Shown piece by piece: positions 25,065 to 33,564 of a DNA stretch of 64,000 bases. The notes beneath the pieces were generated by a model. It was not told where the DNA came from. It did not search any database and saw only the letters and a program-made list of their open reading frames with translations. Numbering within the stretch: the stretch's first letter is position 1; every line of letters begins with the position of its first letter. The DNA lies in assembly GCF_025909975.1 (NCBI RefSeq), contig NZ_JAPCIO010000001.1:310001-374000 (forward strand). Direction: 5' to 3'. The stretch comes from Flavobacterium lacisediminis. Its GTDB lineage: Bacteria; Bacteroidota; Bacteroidia; Flavobacteriales; Flavobacteriaceae. A program made the translations under genes and the position numbers.

Positions 25065-27242
25065 ATGAGTAAGAAACCAAAAAAATTAGGAAATAAACCA
25101 AAAGATTTTACTGCACAAATATTTAAAATACTTTCAAGAGAACCTTCTAAATCTTTTAATTACAAGCAAATAGCTGCTGTTTTAGAGTTAAGCGATACCA
25201 AAAGCCGAAACGAAATAATTAGAGATTTAAAAATACTTAAAGCACAAGATAAAATTCACGAAACGGAAATTGGAAAATATCAAATTATTTCCAAAGCCGA
25301 ATATTACGAAGGAATTGTTGATATGACGTCTCGTAAAACAGGTTATTTTGTTTGCGACGAATTAGAAGACGATGTATTTATTCCGTTTATTAACTTAAAT
25401 CATGCTTTAGATGGTGATAAAGTGAAAGCTTATATTTACAATAGAAGAAGTTCACGTAAACCAGAAGCAGAAGTTTTAGAAATTTTAGAAAGAAAAAAAT
25501 CAGAATTTGTTGGGGTTATTGATATTCAAAAAAACTTTGCTTTTGTAACCACTGCTAATGCTAAAATGTATACCGATATTTTCATCCCAAAAAATAAAAT
25601 TGGTGATGCCGAACACGGAGATGTTGTTTTAGTAACTTTAGAAGATTGGCCTAAAAAAGCCGATTCTCCTTTTGGTTCCGTGATAAAAGTTTTAGGAAAA
25701 CCAGGCGAACACAATACAGAAATTCATGCGATTTTAGCTGAATATGGTTTACCATACGATTTTCCAATTGAAGTAGAAGCGTATGCGAATAAAATTGATA
25801 CTTCAATAACAGAAGAAGAAATTAAAAAACGTCGCGATATGCGTGATGTTTTAACGTTTACGATTGATCCAAAAGATGCTAAAGATTTTGATGATGCGTT
25901 ATCATTTCAAGTGTTAGAAAATGGAAATTACGAAATAGGAGTTCATATTGCCGATGTTTCCCATTATCTTCAAGAAGGAACTATTTTAGATGATGAAGCT
26001 TATAAAAGAGCAACTTCGGTTTATTTAGTTGATAGAGTGGTTCCAATGCTTCCAGAAGTATTATCAAATTTTGCTTGTTCGCTTCGACCACATGAAGAGA
26101 AATATACGTTTTCAGCGGTTTTTCAACTAAACAATAAAGCAGAAGTTTTAGATGCATGGTTTGGACGAACAGTAATCTATTCTGACCAACGTTTTGCATA
26201 TGAAGAAGCACAGAGTATCATCGAAACTAAAAGTGATGTTATTCCAGCCGAAATTTCATTAACTGGAAGCGAATATATTGTTCCAAAACCAATAGTTGAA
26301 GCCACTTTAAAAATGGATGAATTAGCTAAAATTCTTCGTAGAAAAAGAATGGCAGCTGGAGCGATTTCGTTTGATAAAGTAGAAGTAAAATTCAATTTAA
26401 ATGAAGATGCTGAACCAATTGGAGTGTACTTCAAACAAAGTAAAGATGCGAATCATTTGATTGAAGAATTCATGTTGTTAGCCAATAGAAAAGTAGCGGA
26501 ATTCATTGGGAAACAAAAGAAAACCTTCATTTACAGAATTCACGATGAACCTAATGAAGATAAATTAATCAATCTTCAAACCGTGATTGCTAAGTTTGGT
26601 TATTCGATAAATTTCCGTTCTAAAAAAGATATTTCGAGTTCATTGAATAATTTACTTTTAGAAGTTGTGGGTAAAAAAGAACAAAATTTGGTGGATACGC
26701 TTACAATTCGAAGTATGAGTAAAGCTGCTTATTCAACTGAAAATATTGGTCACTACGGATTAGCATTTGATTATTATAGTCATTTTACCTCGCCAATTCG
26801 TCGTTATCCGGATGTTATGGCACACCGTTTGTTACAATTTTACATAGATGGCGGAAAAAGTGTAAGTGAAGAAGAATACGAAGAAAAATGTGTGCATTCT
26901 TCACAAATGGAAGGTTTAGCCGCTCAAGCCGAACGCGATTCTGTGAAATACATGCAAGTAAAATATATGCAAGATCACAAAGACGAAGAGTTTTTAGGTG
27001 TAATTTCTGGTGTTACAGAATGGGGAATTTATGTAGAAATCATCGAAAATAAATGCGAAGGAATGGTTAGAATCAGAGAAATTAGAGATGATTATTACAC
27101 CTTTGATGATAAACAATATGCTTTAGTTGGTGAAGTTTCTAAAAACATTTTACAATTAGGAGACGAAATTTACGTTAAAGTAAAAAATGCAGATTTAGTG
27201 AAAAAACAATTAGATTTTCATTATTTGAGAAAGAGAGAGTAA
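25065..27242 (+). CDS. rnr: Ribonuclease R
   Basis: 725 residues with RNase R order: N-terminal winged helix (about 12-70), OB-fold cold-shock domains, RNB catalytic domain with DPKDAKDFDDALS holding the metal-binding aspartates, HYGLAFDYYSHFTSPIRRYPD, and a C-terminal S1 domain (GVISGVTEWGIYVEI). It is a processive 3'-5' exoribonuclease that degrades structured RNA and takes part in RNA quality control. A 32-bp gap precedes the next plus-strand gene. Confidence 0.95.
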   Translation: MSKKPKKLGNKPKDFTAQIFKILSREPSKSFNYKQIAAVLELSDTKSRNEIIRDLKILKAQDKIHETEIGKYQIISKAEYYEGIVDMTSRKTGYFVCDELEDDVFIPFINLNHALDGDKVKAYIYNRRSSRKPEAEVLEILERKKSEFVGVIDIQKNFAFVTTANAKMYTDIFIPKNKIGDAEHGDVVLVTLEDWPKKADSPFGSVIKVLGKPGEHNTEIHAILAEYGLPYDFPIEVEAYANKIDTSITEEEIKKRRDMRDVLTFTIDPKDAKDFDDALSFQVLENGNYEIGVHIADVSHYLQEGTILDDEAYKRATSVYLVDRVVPMLPEVLSNFACSLRPHEEKYTFSAVFQLNNKAEVLDAWFGRTVIYSDQRFAYEEAQSIIETKSDVIPAEISLTGSEYIVPKPIVEATLKMDELAKILRRKRMAAGAISFDKVEVKFNLNEDAEPIGVYFKQSKDANHLIEEFMLLANRKVAEFIGKQKKTFIYRIHDEPNEDKLINLQTVIAKFGYSINFRSKKDISSSLNNLLLEVVGKKEQNLVDTLTIRSMSKAAYSTENIGHYGLAFDYYSHFTSPIRRYPDVMAHRLLQFYIDGGKSVSEEEYEEKCVHSSQMEGLAAQAERDSVKYMQVKYMQDHKDEEFLGVISGVTEWGIYVEIIENKCEGMVRIREIRDDYYTFDDKQYALVGEVSKNILQLGDEIYVKVKNADLVKKQLDFHYLRKRE

Positions 27243-27274
27243 TTAATTTCTTGTAAGAATTTAAAAATATTAAA

Positions 27275-27943
27275 ATGAAAAAAATAGTTTACAGTTTATT
27301 ACTAATTAGCTCAATAGCTTTTGCTCAAACCGAAAAAAACGTTGGTGATTTTACCAAAGTAACCGCTTTTGATAAAATAGATGTTAACTTAGTTGCTTCA
27401 TCTGAAAATAAAATCGTTTTAACAGGAGCAAATTCGCAAGAAGTAGAATTGGTAAACAAAAATGGTGAATTAAAAATCAGAATGCCTCTAACAAAAATGT
27501 TAAGTGGCGACGATGTTTCCGCTACGGTTTATTACAAAAAATTAGATGCTGTAGAAGCTAATGAAGGAAGTAGAATTGCTTCAAAAGATGAAATTTCTGC
27601 CATTAATTTTGATATCATTTGTAAAGAAGGTTCTGAAGTAAAACTAACTAATTTACAAGCCGATAGATTACAAGTTCGTGTTTCACAAGGAAGTATAGTA
27701 ACTACAAAAGGAACAGTTAAAAACCAAGATATTTTATCCAATTCTGGAGGAAAATACGATGGTCAAGATTGTAAAACACAACAATCTGTAGTTACTGTAA
27801 ATGCTGGCGGAATGGCAAATGTATATGCGACTGATTTTGTAGACGCTAAAACAAGAGCTGGTGGAGAAATTACGATTTACGGAAAACCAAAACAAATTAA
27901 CGAAAAGAAAATCGCTGGAGGAACTATCGAACAAGCGAAGTAA
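27275..27943 (+). CDS. Secreted head-GIN domain (DUF2807) protein
   Basis: 222 residues with a signal peptide (MKKIVYSLLLISSIAFAQ). The opening VGDFTKVTAFDKIDVNLVASSENKI and later repeated short strands (GSEVKLTNLQADRLQVRVSQGS, AGGMANVYATD) match DUF2807. Unlike the paralogue at 7288-8058 it lacks a lipobox. Probably periplasmic or exported; function not established. Likely co-transcribed with rnr. Confidence 0.8.
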   Translation: MKKIVYSLLLISSIAFAQTEKNVGDFTKVTAFDKIDVNLVASSENKIVLTGANSQEVELVNKNGELKIRMPLTKMLSGDDVSATVYYKKLDAVEANEGSRIASKDEISAINFDIICKEGSEVKLTNLQADRLQVRVSQGSIVTTKGTVKNQDILSNSGGKYDGQDCKTQQSVVTVNAGGMANVYATDFVDAKTRAGGEITIYGKPKQINEKKIAGGTIEQAK

Positions 27944-27947
27944 AGTT

Positions 27948-28048
27948 AGTCACAGTTTTCAGTCACAGTTTTCAGTTTTTTTTGTAATTTCGTACTATTA
28001 ACAATTTTTAGTTTGCAAAACTGCGACTGAGAACCGAGACTGAGACTA
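27948..28048. repeat. Inverted CAGT-rich microrepeat
   Basis: AGTCACAGTTTTC occurs twice in tandem (27948-27973). Near 28017-28048 a related sequence occurs in inverse orientation (ACTGCGACTGAGAACCGAGAC). The two sides can pair into a long imperfect hairpin in the gap before the LysE gene. A similar TTCAGT-rich stretch lies at 42159-42187. Confidence 0.55.
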
Positions 28049-28052
28049 AAAT

Positions 28053-28748
28053 TTGCATTTACACGATATACTTACCGCAATTCCTTGGGGACTTTTGTTA
28101 GCTTTTTCAATTGGTCCTGGTTTTTTTGTTTTACTTGAAACTAGTATTACCAAAGGTTTTAGAGCAGCTTTTGTTTTTGATTTAGGAATTGTTTTTGGTG
28201 ATATTATCTTTATTTTAATTGCTTATTTAAGTACCAATCAACTTTTAGAACAATTAAAAGATAATCCCACTTTGTTTATTATTGGTGGAATTATCATGTT
28301 GGTTTACGGTTTAGTTTCTTTTATCATGTTAAAACGTAATTTTAAAAAACAACAAGACGACGAACAAGACGACGATAACATTCCAAAAAAGAATTATTTC
28401 GCTTTATTTTTTAAAGGTTTTTTATTGAATTTCATCAATATTGGAGTGCTTGGTTTTTGGATGATGATTATTATCACGTACGGACCTCAAATGGAAATGG
28501 ATACTTCAAGAATTTCTATCTTTTTTGCTGCCATTTTAGCGTTTTATTTAGCTTTTGATGTAGCTAAAATATTATTAGCAAAACAGTTAAAACACAAATT
28601 AATTCCAGCTAACATCTACAAAATTAAAAGAGTAATTAGTTTGGTTATCTCTATTTTTGGATTGTTTTTTATCCTACAAGGTTTCTTCCCAAAAGAAAAA
28701 GAAATGATAACTAATAAGCTATTACCAGATACTACAGTTTCTGAATAA
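28053..28748 (+). CDS. LysE family translocator
   Basis: 231 residues from a TTG start. Six hydrophobic helices and the N-terminal PWGLLLAFSIGPGFFVLLETSITKG signature of LysE/RhtB-type exporters, here split by a long acidic cytoplasmic loop (QQDDEQDDDNIPKK). The family exports amino acids or related metabolites across the inner membrane. Substrate unknown. The next gene follows after 17 bp, so they probably share a transcript. Confidence 0.8.
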   Translation: MHLHDILTAIPWGLLLAFSIGPGFFVLLETSITKGFRAAFVFDLGIVFGDIIFILIAYLSTNQLLEQLKDNPTLFIIGGIIMLVYGLVSFIMLKRNFKKQQDDEQDDDNIPKKNYFALFFKGFLLNFINIGVLGFWMMIIITYGPQMEMDTSRISIFFAAILAFYLAFDVAKILLAKQLKHKLIPANIYKIKRVISLVISIFGLFFILQGFFPKEKEMITNKLLPDTTVSE

Positions 28749-28765
28749 TTTCAAAAATTCATACT

Positions 28766-29431
28766 ATGAAAAAGCTTCTATTATTTGTATTTATAATTAG
28801 TTTTCATAGTTACGCTCAAGATACTATTCCAGCTTCAAAAAGTATTATTGCTTTAGATAAAATGAACGTCGTTTATCGTGGTGTTCCTAATCCTATTTCA
28901 ATTGCGGTTAACAATGCTAAATCGTATGTAATTTATGGTAATGGTGTTTTTAAAAATGAAGAAGGAAAATATGTTATTCGCCCAGGTTCAGGTAGTGAAA
29001 CCAAAGTATTTGTTGAAATAGAAAATTTTGATGGTTCTAAAGTTATTGAGGAACATGTTTTTAGAATTAAAGGATTGCCATCAGGATTTGTTACAATTAA
29101 TAGTTTAGGATGTTATAAAAATTGTATTGTTGAATTAACTAAGGAAGAATTTCAAAATGCTTTTTTGAGTTATCATATGCCTGATTTTGTGTTTAATTTT
29201 AAAGTTAATGTAATTGGTTTTACTATAAGTTTTATAGATAGTGATAATAAAATTCTAGATAAAACTATTGAGGTTAAAGGTAATAGAATAGATGAACAAA
29301 CATATTCAGAAATTTTTAAAACAAAAGGTTTTACTTTTTTAAAAATTCACGAATTTCAAATTGAATTTGATGAAGGTTTAGATTTATACATCTGTAAAAT
29401 ATCACCTTTAAAAATTACAATTGTTAAATAA
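28766..29431 (+). CDS. Stand-alone homologue of the GldM C-terminal region
   Basis: 221 residues with a signal peptide (MKKLLLFVFIISFHSYAQ). ALDKMNVVYRGVPNPISIAV, then IRPGSGSETKVFVE and VFRIKGLPSGF, matches the third and fourth periplasmic domains of GldM, the T9SS motor protein. The N-terminal membrane helix and first domains of GldM are missing, and the true gldKLMN operon is not here. It may be a T9SS accessory or a relic that kept a binding domain. It is 17 bp downstream of the LysE gene. Confidence 0.7.
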   Translation: MKKLLLFVFIISFHSYAQDTIPASKSIIALDKMNVVYRGVPNPISIAVNNAKSYVIYGNGVFKNEEGKYVIRPGSGSETKVFVEIENFDGSKVIEEHVFRIKGLPSGFVTINSLGCYKNCIVELTKEEFQNAFLSYHMPDFVFNFKVNVIGFTISFIDSDNKILDKTIEVKGNRIDEQTYSEIFKTKGFTFLKIHEFQIEFDEGLDLYICKISPLKITIVK

Positions 29432-29480
29432 ACACCTCCTAATTTCTTAGAAGGTTTTGGAGGCATCTCACGGATTCGAT
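29431..29480 (-). repeat. Duplicated 3' fragment of tRNA-Cys with its terminator
   Basis: This stretch matches the sequence exactly 90 bp to the right: the last ~21 tRNA bases (T-arm and acceptor 3' side, with CCA) and the following hairpin, with several substitutions. No 5' tRNA half is present, so it is a fragment and not a working tRNA. tRNA 3'-end copies are typical marks of past integration by mobile elements; here the two copies are too close to enclose one. Confidence 0.7.
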
Positions 29481-29518
29481 ATATCTTTTAATTAATTTTT
29501 TCTAAAAATTATCCCATA

Positions 29519-29547
29519 AAAAAACCTCCAAGTTTCCTTGAAGGTTT
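29519..29547 (-). terminator. Terminator of tRNA-Cys
   Basis: Read on the minus strand: AACCTTCAAG, GAAA loop, CTTGGAGGTT, then a run of Ts. It lies immediately after the encoded CCA end of tRNA-Cys. Confidence 0.8.
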
Positions 29548-29621
29548 TGGAGGCATCTCCCGGATTCGAACCGGGGTAGACGGTTTTGCAGACCGCTGCC
29601 TAGCCGCTCGGCCAAGACGCC
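29548..29621 (-). tRNA. tRNA-Cys (anticodon GCA)
   Basis: Read on the minus strand the sequence folds as a cloverleaf. The acceptor stem is GGCGTCT paired with AGATGCC (one G-U). A short D arm follows, then anticodon stem CGGT/ACCG with loop CTGCAAA giving anticodon GCA, and a T-arm with GGTTCGAATCC. Discriminator U73, the tRNA-Cys identity base, is followed by an encoded CCA. Confidence 0.95.
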
Positions 29622-29650
29622 ATTATTTGAACGGACTGCAAATGTATATA

Positions 29651-29680
29651 AAAAGTTTATAGTTTAAAAGTTTATAGTTT
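29651..29680. repeat. 15-bp direct repeat between tRNA-Cys and folB
   Basis: AAAAGTTTATAGTTT occurs twice head-to-tail. A simple tandem duplication in a non-coding gap; no function seen. Confidence 0.7.
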
Positions 29681-29727
29681 AAAAAATTTTTAAAATTACC
29701 CTAAACTCCAAAATTATAACGCATTAA

Positions 29728-30087
29728 CTAATTTCTAAACTCTTCCATTTCTATTGTAACCGCTTCTACATCGCCACCAATAGGAGGATTCAATTTAGAA
29801 ACTGCTAATTTTATTCGAGAAATCGAAGGAATTTCCGCAAAACATCTGGTGATAATGCGCTGTGCAACATGTTCTAATAATTTAGAACGAATCGCCATTT
29901 CTTCTACCACAATTTTATTTAATAATACATAATCAACCGTATCTGCTAATTCATCTGTTTGAGATGATTTACGTAAATCGGTTTTTATTTCTAAATCTAC
30001 ACGGTAATCAGAGCCTATTTTTCCTTCTTCAATTAAGCATCCGTGATAGGAATACGTGCGAATATTTTGTAATTTAATAGTTCCCAT
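29728..30087 (-). CDS. folB: Dihydroneopterin aldolase
   Basis: 119 residues, the FolB length. IRTYSYHGCLIEEGKIGSDYRVDLE is the N-terminal FolB signature. VDYVLLNKIVVEEMAIRSKLLEHVAQRI includes the LLE-x-x-A segment with the substrate-binding Glu, and KLNPPIGGDVEAV is the C-terminal KP-type motif. It cleaves 7,8-dihydroneopterin to 6-hydroxymethyl-dihydropterin in folate synthesis. Divergent from glnS. Confidence 0.9.
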   Translation of the reverse strand: MGTIKLQNIRTYSYHGCLIEEGKIGSDYRVDLEIKTDLRKSSQTDELADTVDYVLLNKIVVEEMAIRSKLLEHVAQRIITRCFAEIPSISRIKLAVSKLNPPIGGDVEAVTIEMEEFRN

Positions 30088-30159
30088 TTTTTCTTTTATT
30101 ATATACCAAATTTACCAATTTTTAGCCATTTTTAAGGTATTAAACCATGAAACTTTATA

Positions 30160-30167
30160 TATCTTTG
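30160..30167 (+). promoter_or_regulatory. Likely -7 box of glnS
   Basis: TATCTTTG (TAnnTTTG type) 17 bp before the glnS ATG, in the divergent gap with folB. Confidence 0.5.
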
Positions 30168-30184
30168 CATAAATTTTTGATACT

Positions 30185-31867
30185 ATGTCAACAGAAGAAA
30201 AATCATTGAATTTTATAGAACAAATCATTGAAGAAGATTTAAAAAATGGTTTGTCAGCAGATAAATTACGTTTTCGTTTTCCACCAGAACCAAATGGGTA
30301 TTTGCATGTAGGTCATGCTAGTGCAATTTGCTTAAATTTTGGTTTAGGAATCGATTACAAAGCACCCGTAAACCTTCGTTTCGACGATACCAATCCATCT
30401 AAAGAAGAGCAAGAATATGTTGACGCTATTAAGCGTGATGTAGAATGGCTTGGTTTTAAATGGGATAAAGAATGTTATGCTTCTGATTATTTCCAACAAT
30501 TGTATGATTGGGCAGTGGAATTAATTAAAAAAGATAAAGCGTATGTAGACAGCCAAACTTCGGAAGAAATGGCGCAACAAAAAGGAACTCCTACGCAACC
30601 AGGAACCGATTCCCCTTATAGAAATCGTTCTATCGAAGAGAATTTAGACTTATTTACTCGCATGAAAAACGGAGAATTCGAGAAAGGAACTCACGTTTTA
30701 CGTGCTAAAATTTCGATGGGCGCTAACAATATGTTGATGCGTGATCCTATTATTTATCGTATCATGCACGCACATCACCACAGAACAGGAAACGATTGGT
30801 GTATTTATCCAATGTACGACTGGGCACATGGTGAAAGTGATTATTTAGAACAAATTTCGCATTCATTTTGTACGTTAGAATTCTTACCTCACCGTGAATT
30901 ATATGATTGGTTTTTGAATCAAATTTATGATCCTACGAAGGTGCGACCAAAGCAAAGAGAATTTGCGCGTAGAAATTTATCACATACGGTTGTTTCTAAA
31001 CGTAAATTATTGCAATTAGTTGAAGAAAAGCATGTTACAGGTTGGGATGATCCTCGTATGAGTACGATTTCTGGAATGAGAAGACGCGGTTATACACCAA
31101 ATTCTATTGTAAATTTTGCTAACACAATCGGAATTGCAAAACGCGATAATTTGATTGATGTTTCGCTTTTAGAATTCTGTGTTCGTGAAGATTTGAACAA
31201 AGTTGCACCTCGTGTAATGGCAGTTTTAGATCCAGTAAAATTAGTAATTACGAATTATCCTGAAGGACAAGAAGAGTGGTTAGAAGCTGAAAATAATCCG
31301 GAAGAAGAAGTAATGACCTACAGAAAAGTGCCATTTTCTAAAGAATTATATATTGAAAGAGAAGATTTTCAAGAAGAAGCACATAAGAAATTTTTCCGAT
31401 TAACTTTAGGAACTGAAGTTCGTTTGAAAAATGCGTATATCATTAAAGGTGAATCAGTTGTAAAAGACGAAAACGGAAAAATCACAGAAATTCACGTTAC
31501 TTACGACGTAGATTCTAAGTCAGGAAGCGGAACAGAAGCAAGTCAAAGAAAAGTAAAAGGAACGATTCATTGGGTTTCTATTCCTCATGCAAAAGAAGCA
31601 GAAGTTCGTGTCTATGATCGATTATTTACCAATGAAAGTCCAGATAAAGACAAAGAAGTTGATTTTAAAGAATTTATCAATCCAAATTCATTAAAAGTAA
31701 TTACAGGTTATGTAGAACCAAGTTTACAAACTTCAAAAGAATTAGATCATTTCCAATTTCAACGTTTAGGTTATTTTTGTGTGGATAGAGATTCAACAGC
31801 TGAAAAATTAGTTTTCAACAAAACGGTTGGACTTAGAGATACTTGGGCAAAAATTTCAGAACAATAA
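30185..31867 (+). CDS. glnS: Glutaminyl-tRNA synthetase
   Basis: 560 residues. Class I HIGH motif as PPEPNGYLHVGHA (the GlnRS form), KMSKS-like VVSKRKL, and a C-terminal anticodon-binding beta-barrel domain. It charges tRNA-Gln directly. Length matches E. coli GlnRS, with no YqeY fusion. A glutamyl-tRNA synthetase (gltX) lies about 3 kb away, so both direct synthetases are encoded. A strong terminator follows at 31922-31955. Confidence 0.95.
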   Translation: MSTEEKSLNFIEQIIEEDLKNGLSADKLRFRFPPEPNGYLHVGHASAICLNFGLGIDYKAPVNLRFDDTNPSKEEQEYVDAIKRDVEWLGFKWDKECYASDYFQQLYDWAVELIKKDKAYVDSQTSEEMAQQKGTPTQPGTDSPYRNRSIEENLDLFTRMKNGEFEKGTHVLRAKISMGANNMLMRDPIIYRIMHAHHHRTGNDWCIYPMYDWAHGESDYLEQISHSFCTLEFLPHRELYDWFLNQIYDPTKVRPKQREFARRNLSHTVVSKRKLLQLVEEKHVTGWDDPRMSTISGMRRRGYTPNSIVNFANTIGIAKRDNLIDVSLLEFCVREDLNKVAPRVMAVLDPVKLVITNYPEGQEEWLEAENNPEEEVMTYRKVPFSKELYIEREDFQEEAHKKFFRLTLGTEVRLKNAYIIKGESVVKDENGKITEIHVTYDVDSKSGSGTEASQRKVKGTIHWVSIPHAKEAEVRVYDRLFTNESPDKDKEVDFKEFINPNSLKVITGYVEPSLQTSKELDHFQFQRLGYFCVDRDSTAEKLVFNKTVGLRDTWAKISEQ

Positions 31868-31886
31868 AAATTTTCGATTTTTTGTC

Positions 31887-31907
31887 ATGCTGAATTTATT
31901 TCAGCAT
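31887..31907. repeat. REP-like palindrome after glnS
   Basis: ATGCTGAA-TTTAT-TTCAGCAT: perfect 8-bp arms around a 5-base loop, immediately after glnS. It shares the ATGCTGAA/TTCAGCAT ends with 32297-32330. Confidence 0.6.
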
Positions 31908-31921
31908 CTAAATCATATTTT

Positions 31922-31955
31922 AAACGTGTCAAGTTTTCAAAACCTGACACGTTTT
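31922..31955 (+). terminator. Strong terminator of glnS
   Basis: Arms AAACGTGTCA and TGACACGTTT with inner GTTTT/AAAAC pairing, followed by TTGTTTT. Long stem and U-tract indicate rho-independent termination. Confidence 0.9.
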
Positions 31956-32260
31956 TGTTTTATATAAAAATCTTGATAAAGAATTAAAAAATCATCACTA
32001 AAAATTATTATTAATAAAATCTATCAAAAATTAATTTTTAATAATTAAAAACTTAAAAAAGTGACTTTCATAAATGAATTGTAAGAAAAAAACTTTTTTA
32101 GGTAAAGTGTTTTTACATCTTGATTTGTAAAAGTAGCTAAAATCGCTTTATTTCAATTTTTACCTAAATTTGAGGTAATTTAATTCTGATTTTCTCTTTT
32201 TGGAACTGTATCTAAAAAATTATCACTGAATTTATAAATTTCCAACATTTGGTTATAAAA

Positions 32261-32287
32261 AAACCACCAATTAAAAATTGATGGTTT
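32261..32287. terminator. Terminator of the SPFH gene (usable from both sides)
   Basis: AAACCACCAATT and AATTGATGGTTT form a stem with a short A-rich loop. On the minus strand it is followed by a run of T, downstream of the SPFH stop. Confidence 0.75.
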
Positions 32288-32296
32288 TCGTTTTTC

Positions 32297-32330
32297 ATGC
32301 TATCCCGAAGTTTCGGGATTAGTTCAGCAT
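32297..32330. repeat. REP-like compound palindrome before the SPFH stop
   Basis: Inner perfect arms ATCCCGAA-GT-TTCGGGAT (32302-32319) lie inside outer arms ATGCT/AGCAT. Together with 31887-31907 it brackets the 31.9-32.3 kb gap. Confidence 0.6.
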
Positions 32331-32334
32331 TTAT

Positions 32335-33309
32335 TTATACTTCTTCAGATTCTCCTTCTGTTCCAAATTCGTCTTTTTGATGTTTCTTAGCAACTTTTTT
32401 GATGTTTCCTTTTTTCATCATTTCGCCTACTTGGTTTGATGCACTAAATGAAGCCACCATATTGTTTAACATGTCACTTCCAGCTTGAGGTGAGTTTGGT
32501 AATAAAATTAAATTACTATTTGCATCTGCACCGATCGCTTGTAAAGTATCGTAATGTTGCGTTACAACAATTAAAGCCGAAGCTTCTTGAGAATTAATTC
32601 CCACTTTGTTTAACACATCAACTGATTCTACTAAACCACGAGCAATTTCTCTTCTTTGGTCAGCAATACCTTGACCTTGAAGTCTTTTACTTTCCGCTTC
32701 TGCTTTTGCTTTGGCAACAATTCTGATTCTTCCTGCTTCTGCTTCGTATTCAGCAGCAGTTTTTTCACGGTCAGCTGCGTTAATACGGTTCATCGCATTT
32801 TTAACTTGAATATCTGGATCAATATCCGTAATTAACGTATTGATAATGTCATAACCATAAGTCGTCATCGCTTCGTTTAACTCACGTTTTACTGCAACTG
32901 CAATATCATCTTTTCTTTCGAAAACGTCGTCTAATTTTAATTTTGGAACTTCAGCACGCACAACGTCAAATACATAAGACGTAATTTGATCGTGTGGATA
33001 TTCTAATTTATAAAACGCTTCGTATGCTTTTTCTTGTAATACTTTAAACTGAACCGAAACTTTCATTTTAACGAATACGTTATCTTTTGTTTTGGTTTCG
33101 ATGATAACATCTAATTGTTGAATTCTTAGATTAACGCGACCTGCAATTCTATCCACAACTGGAATTTTTAAATGTAAACCAGAATTTCTCAAACTAAGAA
33201 ATTTTCCAAAACGTTCCACAACAACAACTGTTTGTTGTTTTACAGTGAAGAAAGAAGATAAAAGGACAATTAATCCAACGAAAATAAGAGGGAACATGAT
33301 AAACTCCAT
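32335..33309 (-). CDS. SPFH/Band 7 (stomatin/QmcA-like) membrane protein
   Basis: 324 residues: one N-terminal membrane helix (about 4-22), then an SPFH domain (VVVVERFGKFLSLRNSGLHLKIPVVDRIAGRVNLR), a helical region with Ala/Glu/Lys repeats (NRINAADREKTAAEYEAEAGRIRIVAKAKAEA), and a charged C-terminus. Stomatin-like proteins form large membrane-associated rings involved in membrane microdomains and protease regulation. No NfeD-type partner lies next door. Confidence 0.88.
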   Translation of the reverse strand: MEFIMFPLIFVGLIVLLSSFFTVKQQTVVVVERFGKFLSLRNSGLHLKIPVVDRIAGRVNLRIQQLDVIIETKTKDNVFVKMKVSVQFKVLQEKAYEAFYKLEYPHDQITSYVFDVVRAEVPKLKLDDVFERKDDIAVAVKRELNEAMTTYGYDIINTLITDIDPDIQVKNAMNRINAADREKTAAEYEAEAGRIRIVAKAKAEAESKRLQGQGIADQRREIARGLVESVDVLNKVGINSQEASALIVVTQHYDTLQAIGADANSNLILLPNSPQAGSDMLNNMVASFSASNQVGEMMKKGNIKKVAKKHQKDEFGTEGESEEV

Positions 33310-33417
33310 GATTTTATAGTTTTAGTTATACCTATTATACGCTTTTTAAAGTAAAAAGTTACAAAAACCAATTTTTAAGTTTACTTTTGGCGCTTCTTTT
33401 AATTTAAAAAGAAATTT

Positions 33418-33545
33418 AACCACATAGAAACATAGATTTTTTATATTGAATTTAAGGTATTTTATTTAAGATAGATATCAAAGCTATATAAAATGTAATC
33501 TATGGTAAACTTTAACTAGTGTAAAACCTTTGTTTCTATGTGGTT
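33418..33545. mobile_element. MITE-like inverted-repeat element, about 128 bp
   Basis: Terminal inverted repeats AACCACATAGAAACA (33418-33432) and TGTTTCTATGTGGTT (33531-33545) are exact over 15 bp. An inner pair CATAGATT/AATCTATG (33431-33438, 33497-33504) adds to the symmetry. No coding frame inside. It lies between two genes that both point away from it or start after it. A miniature transposable element or a folded intergenic repeat is likely; no target-site duplication is obvious. Confidence 0.5.
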
Positions 33546-33564
33546 TAATATTTAAAAATAGTAT

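Larger units (their letters stand above)
31868..32334. other. 467-bp gap holding hairpins and repeats, no gene seen
   Basis: Between convergent glnS and the SPFH gene. It contains two terminator-type hairpins and two REP-like palindromes at its ends (listed separately). The middle (about 31960-32255) is AT-rich with no open frame longer than about 20 codons and no recognisable RNA. Confidence 0.6.

Noticed and set aside
32075-32135. A very short plus-strand frame (about 18 codons) in the glnS-SPFH gap
   Set aside because: Too short and without any conserved pattern or expression signal.
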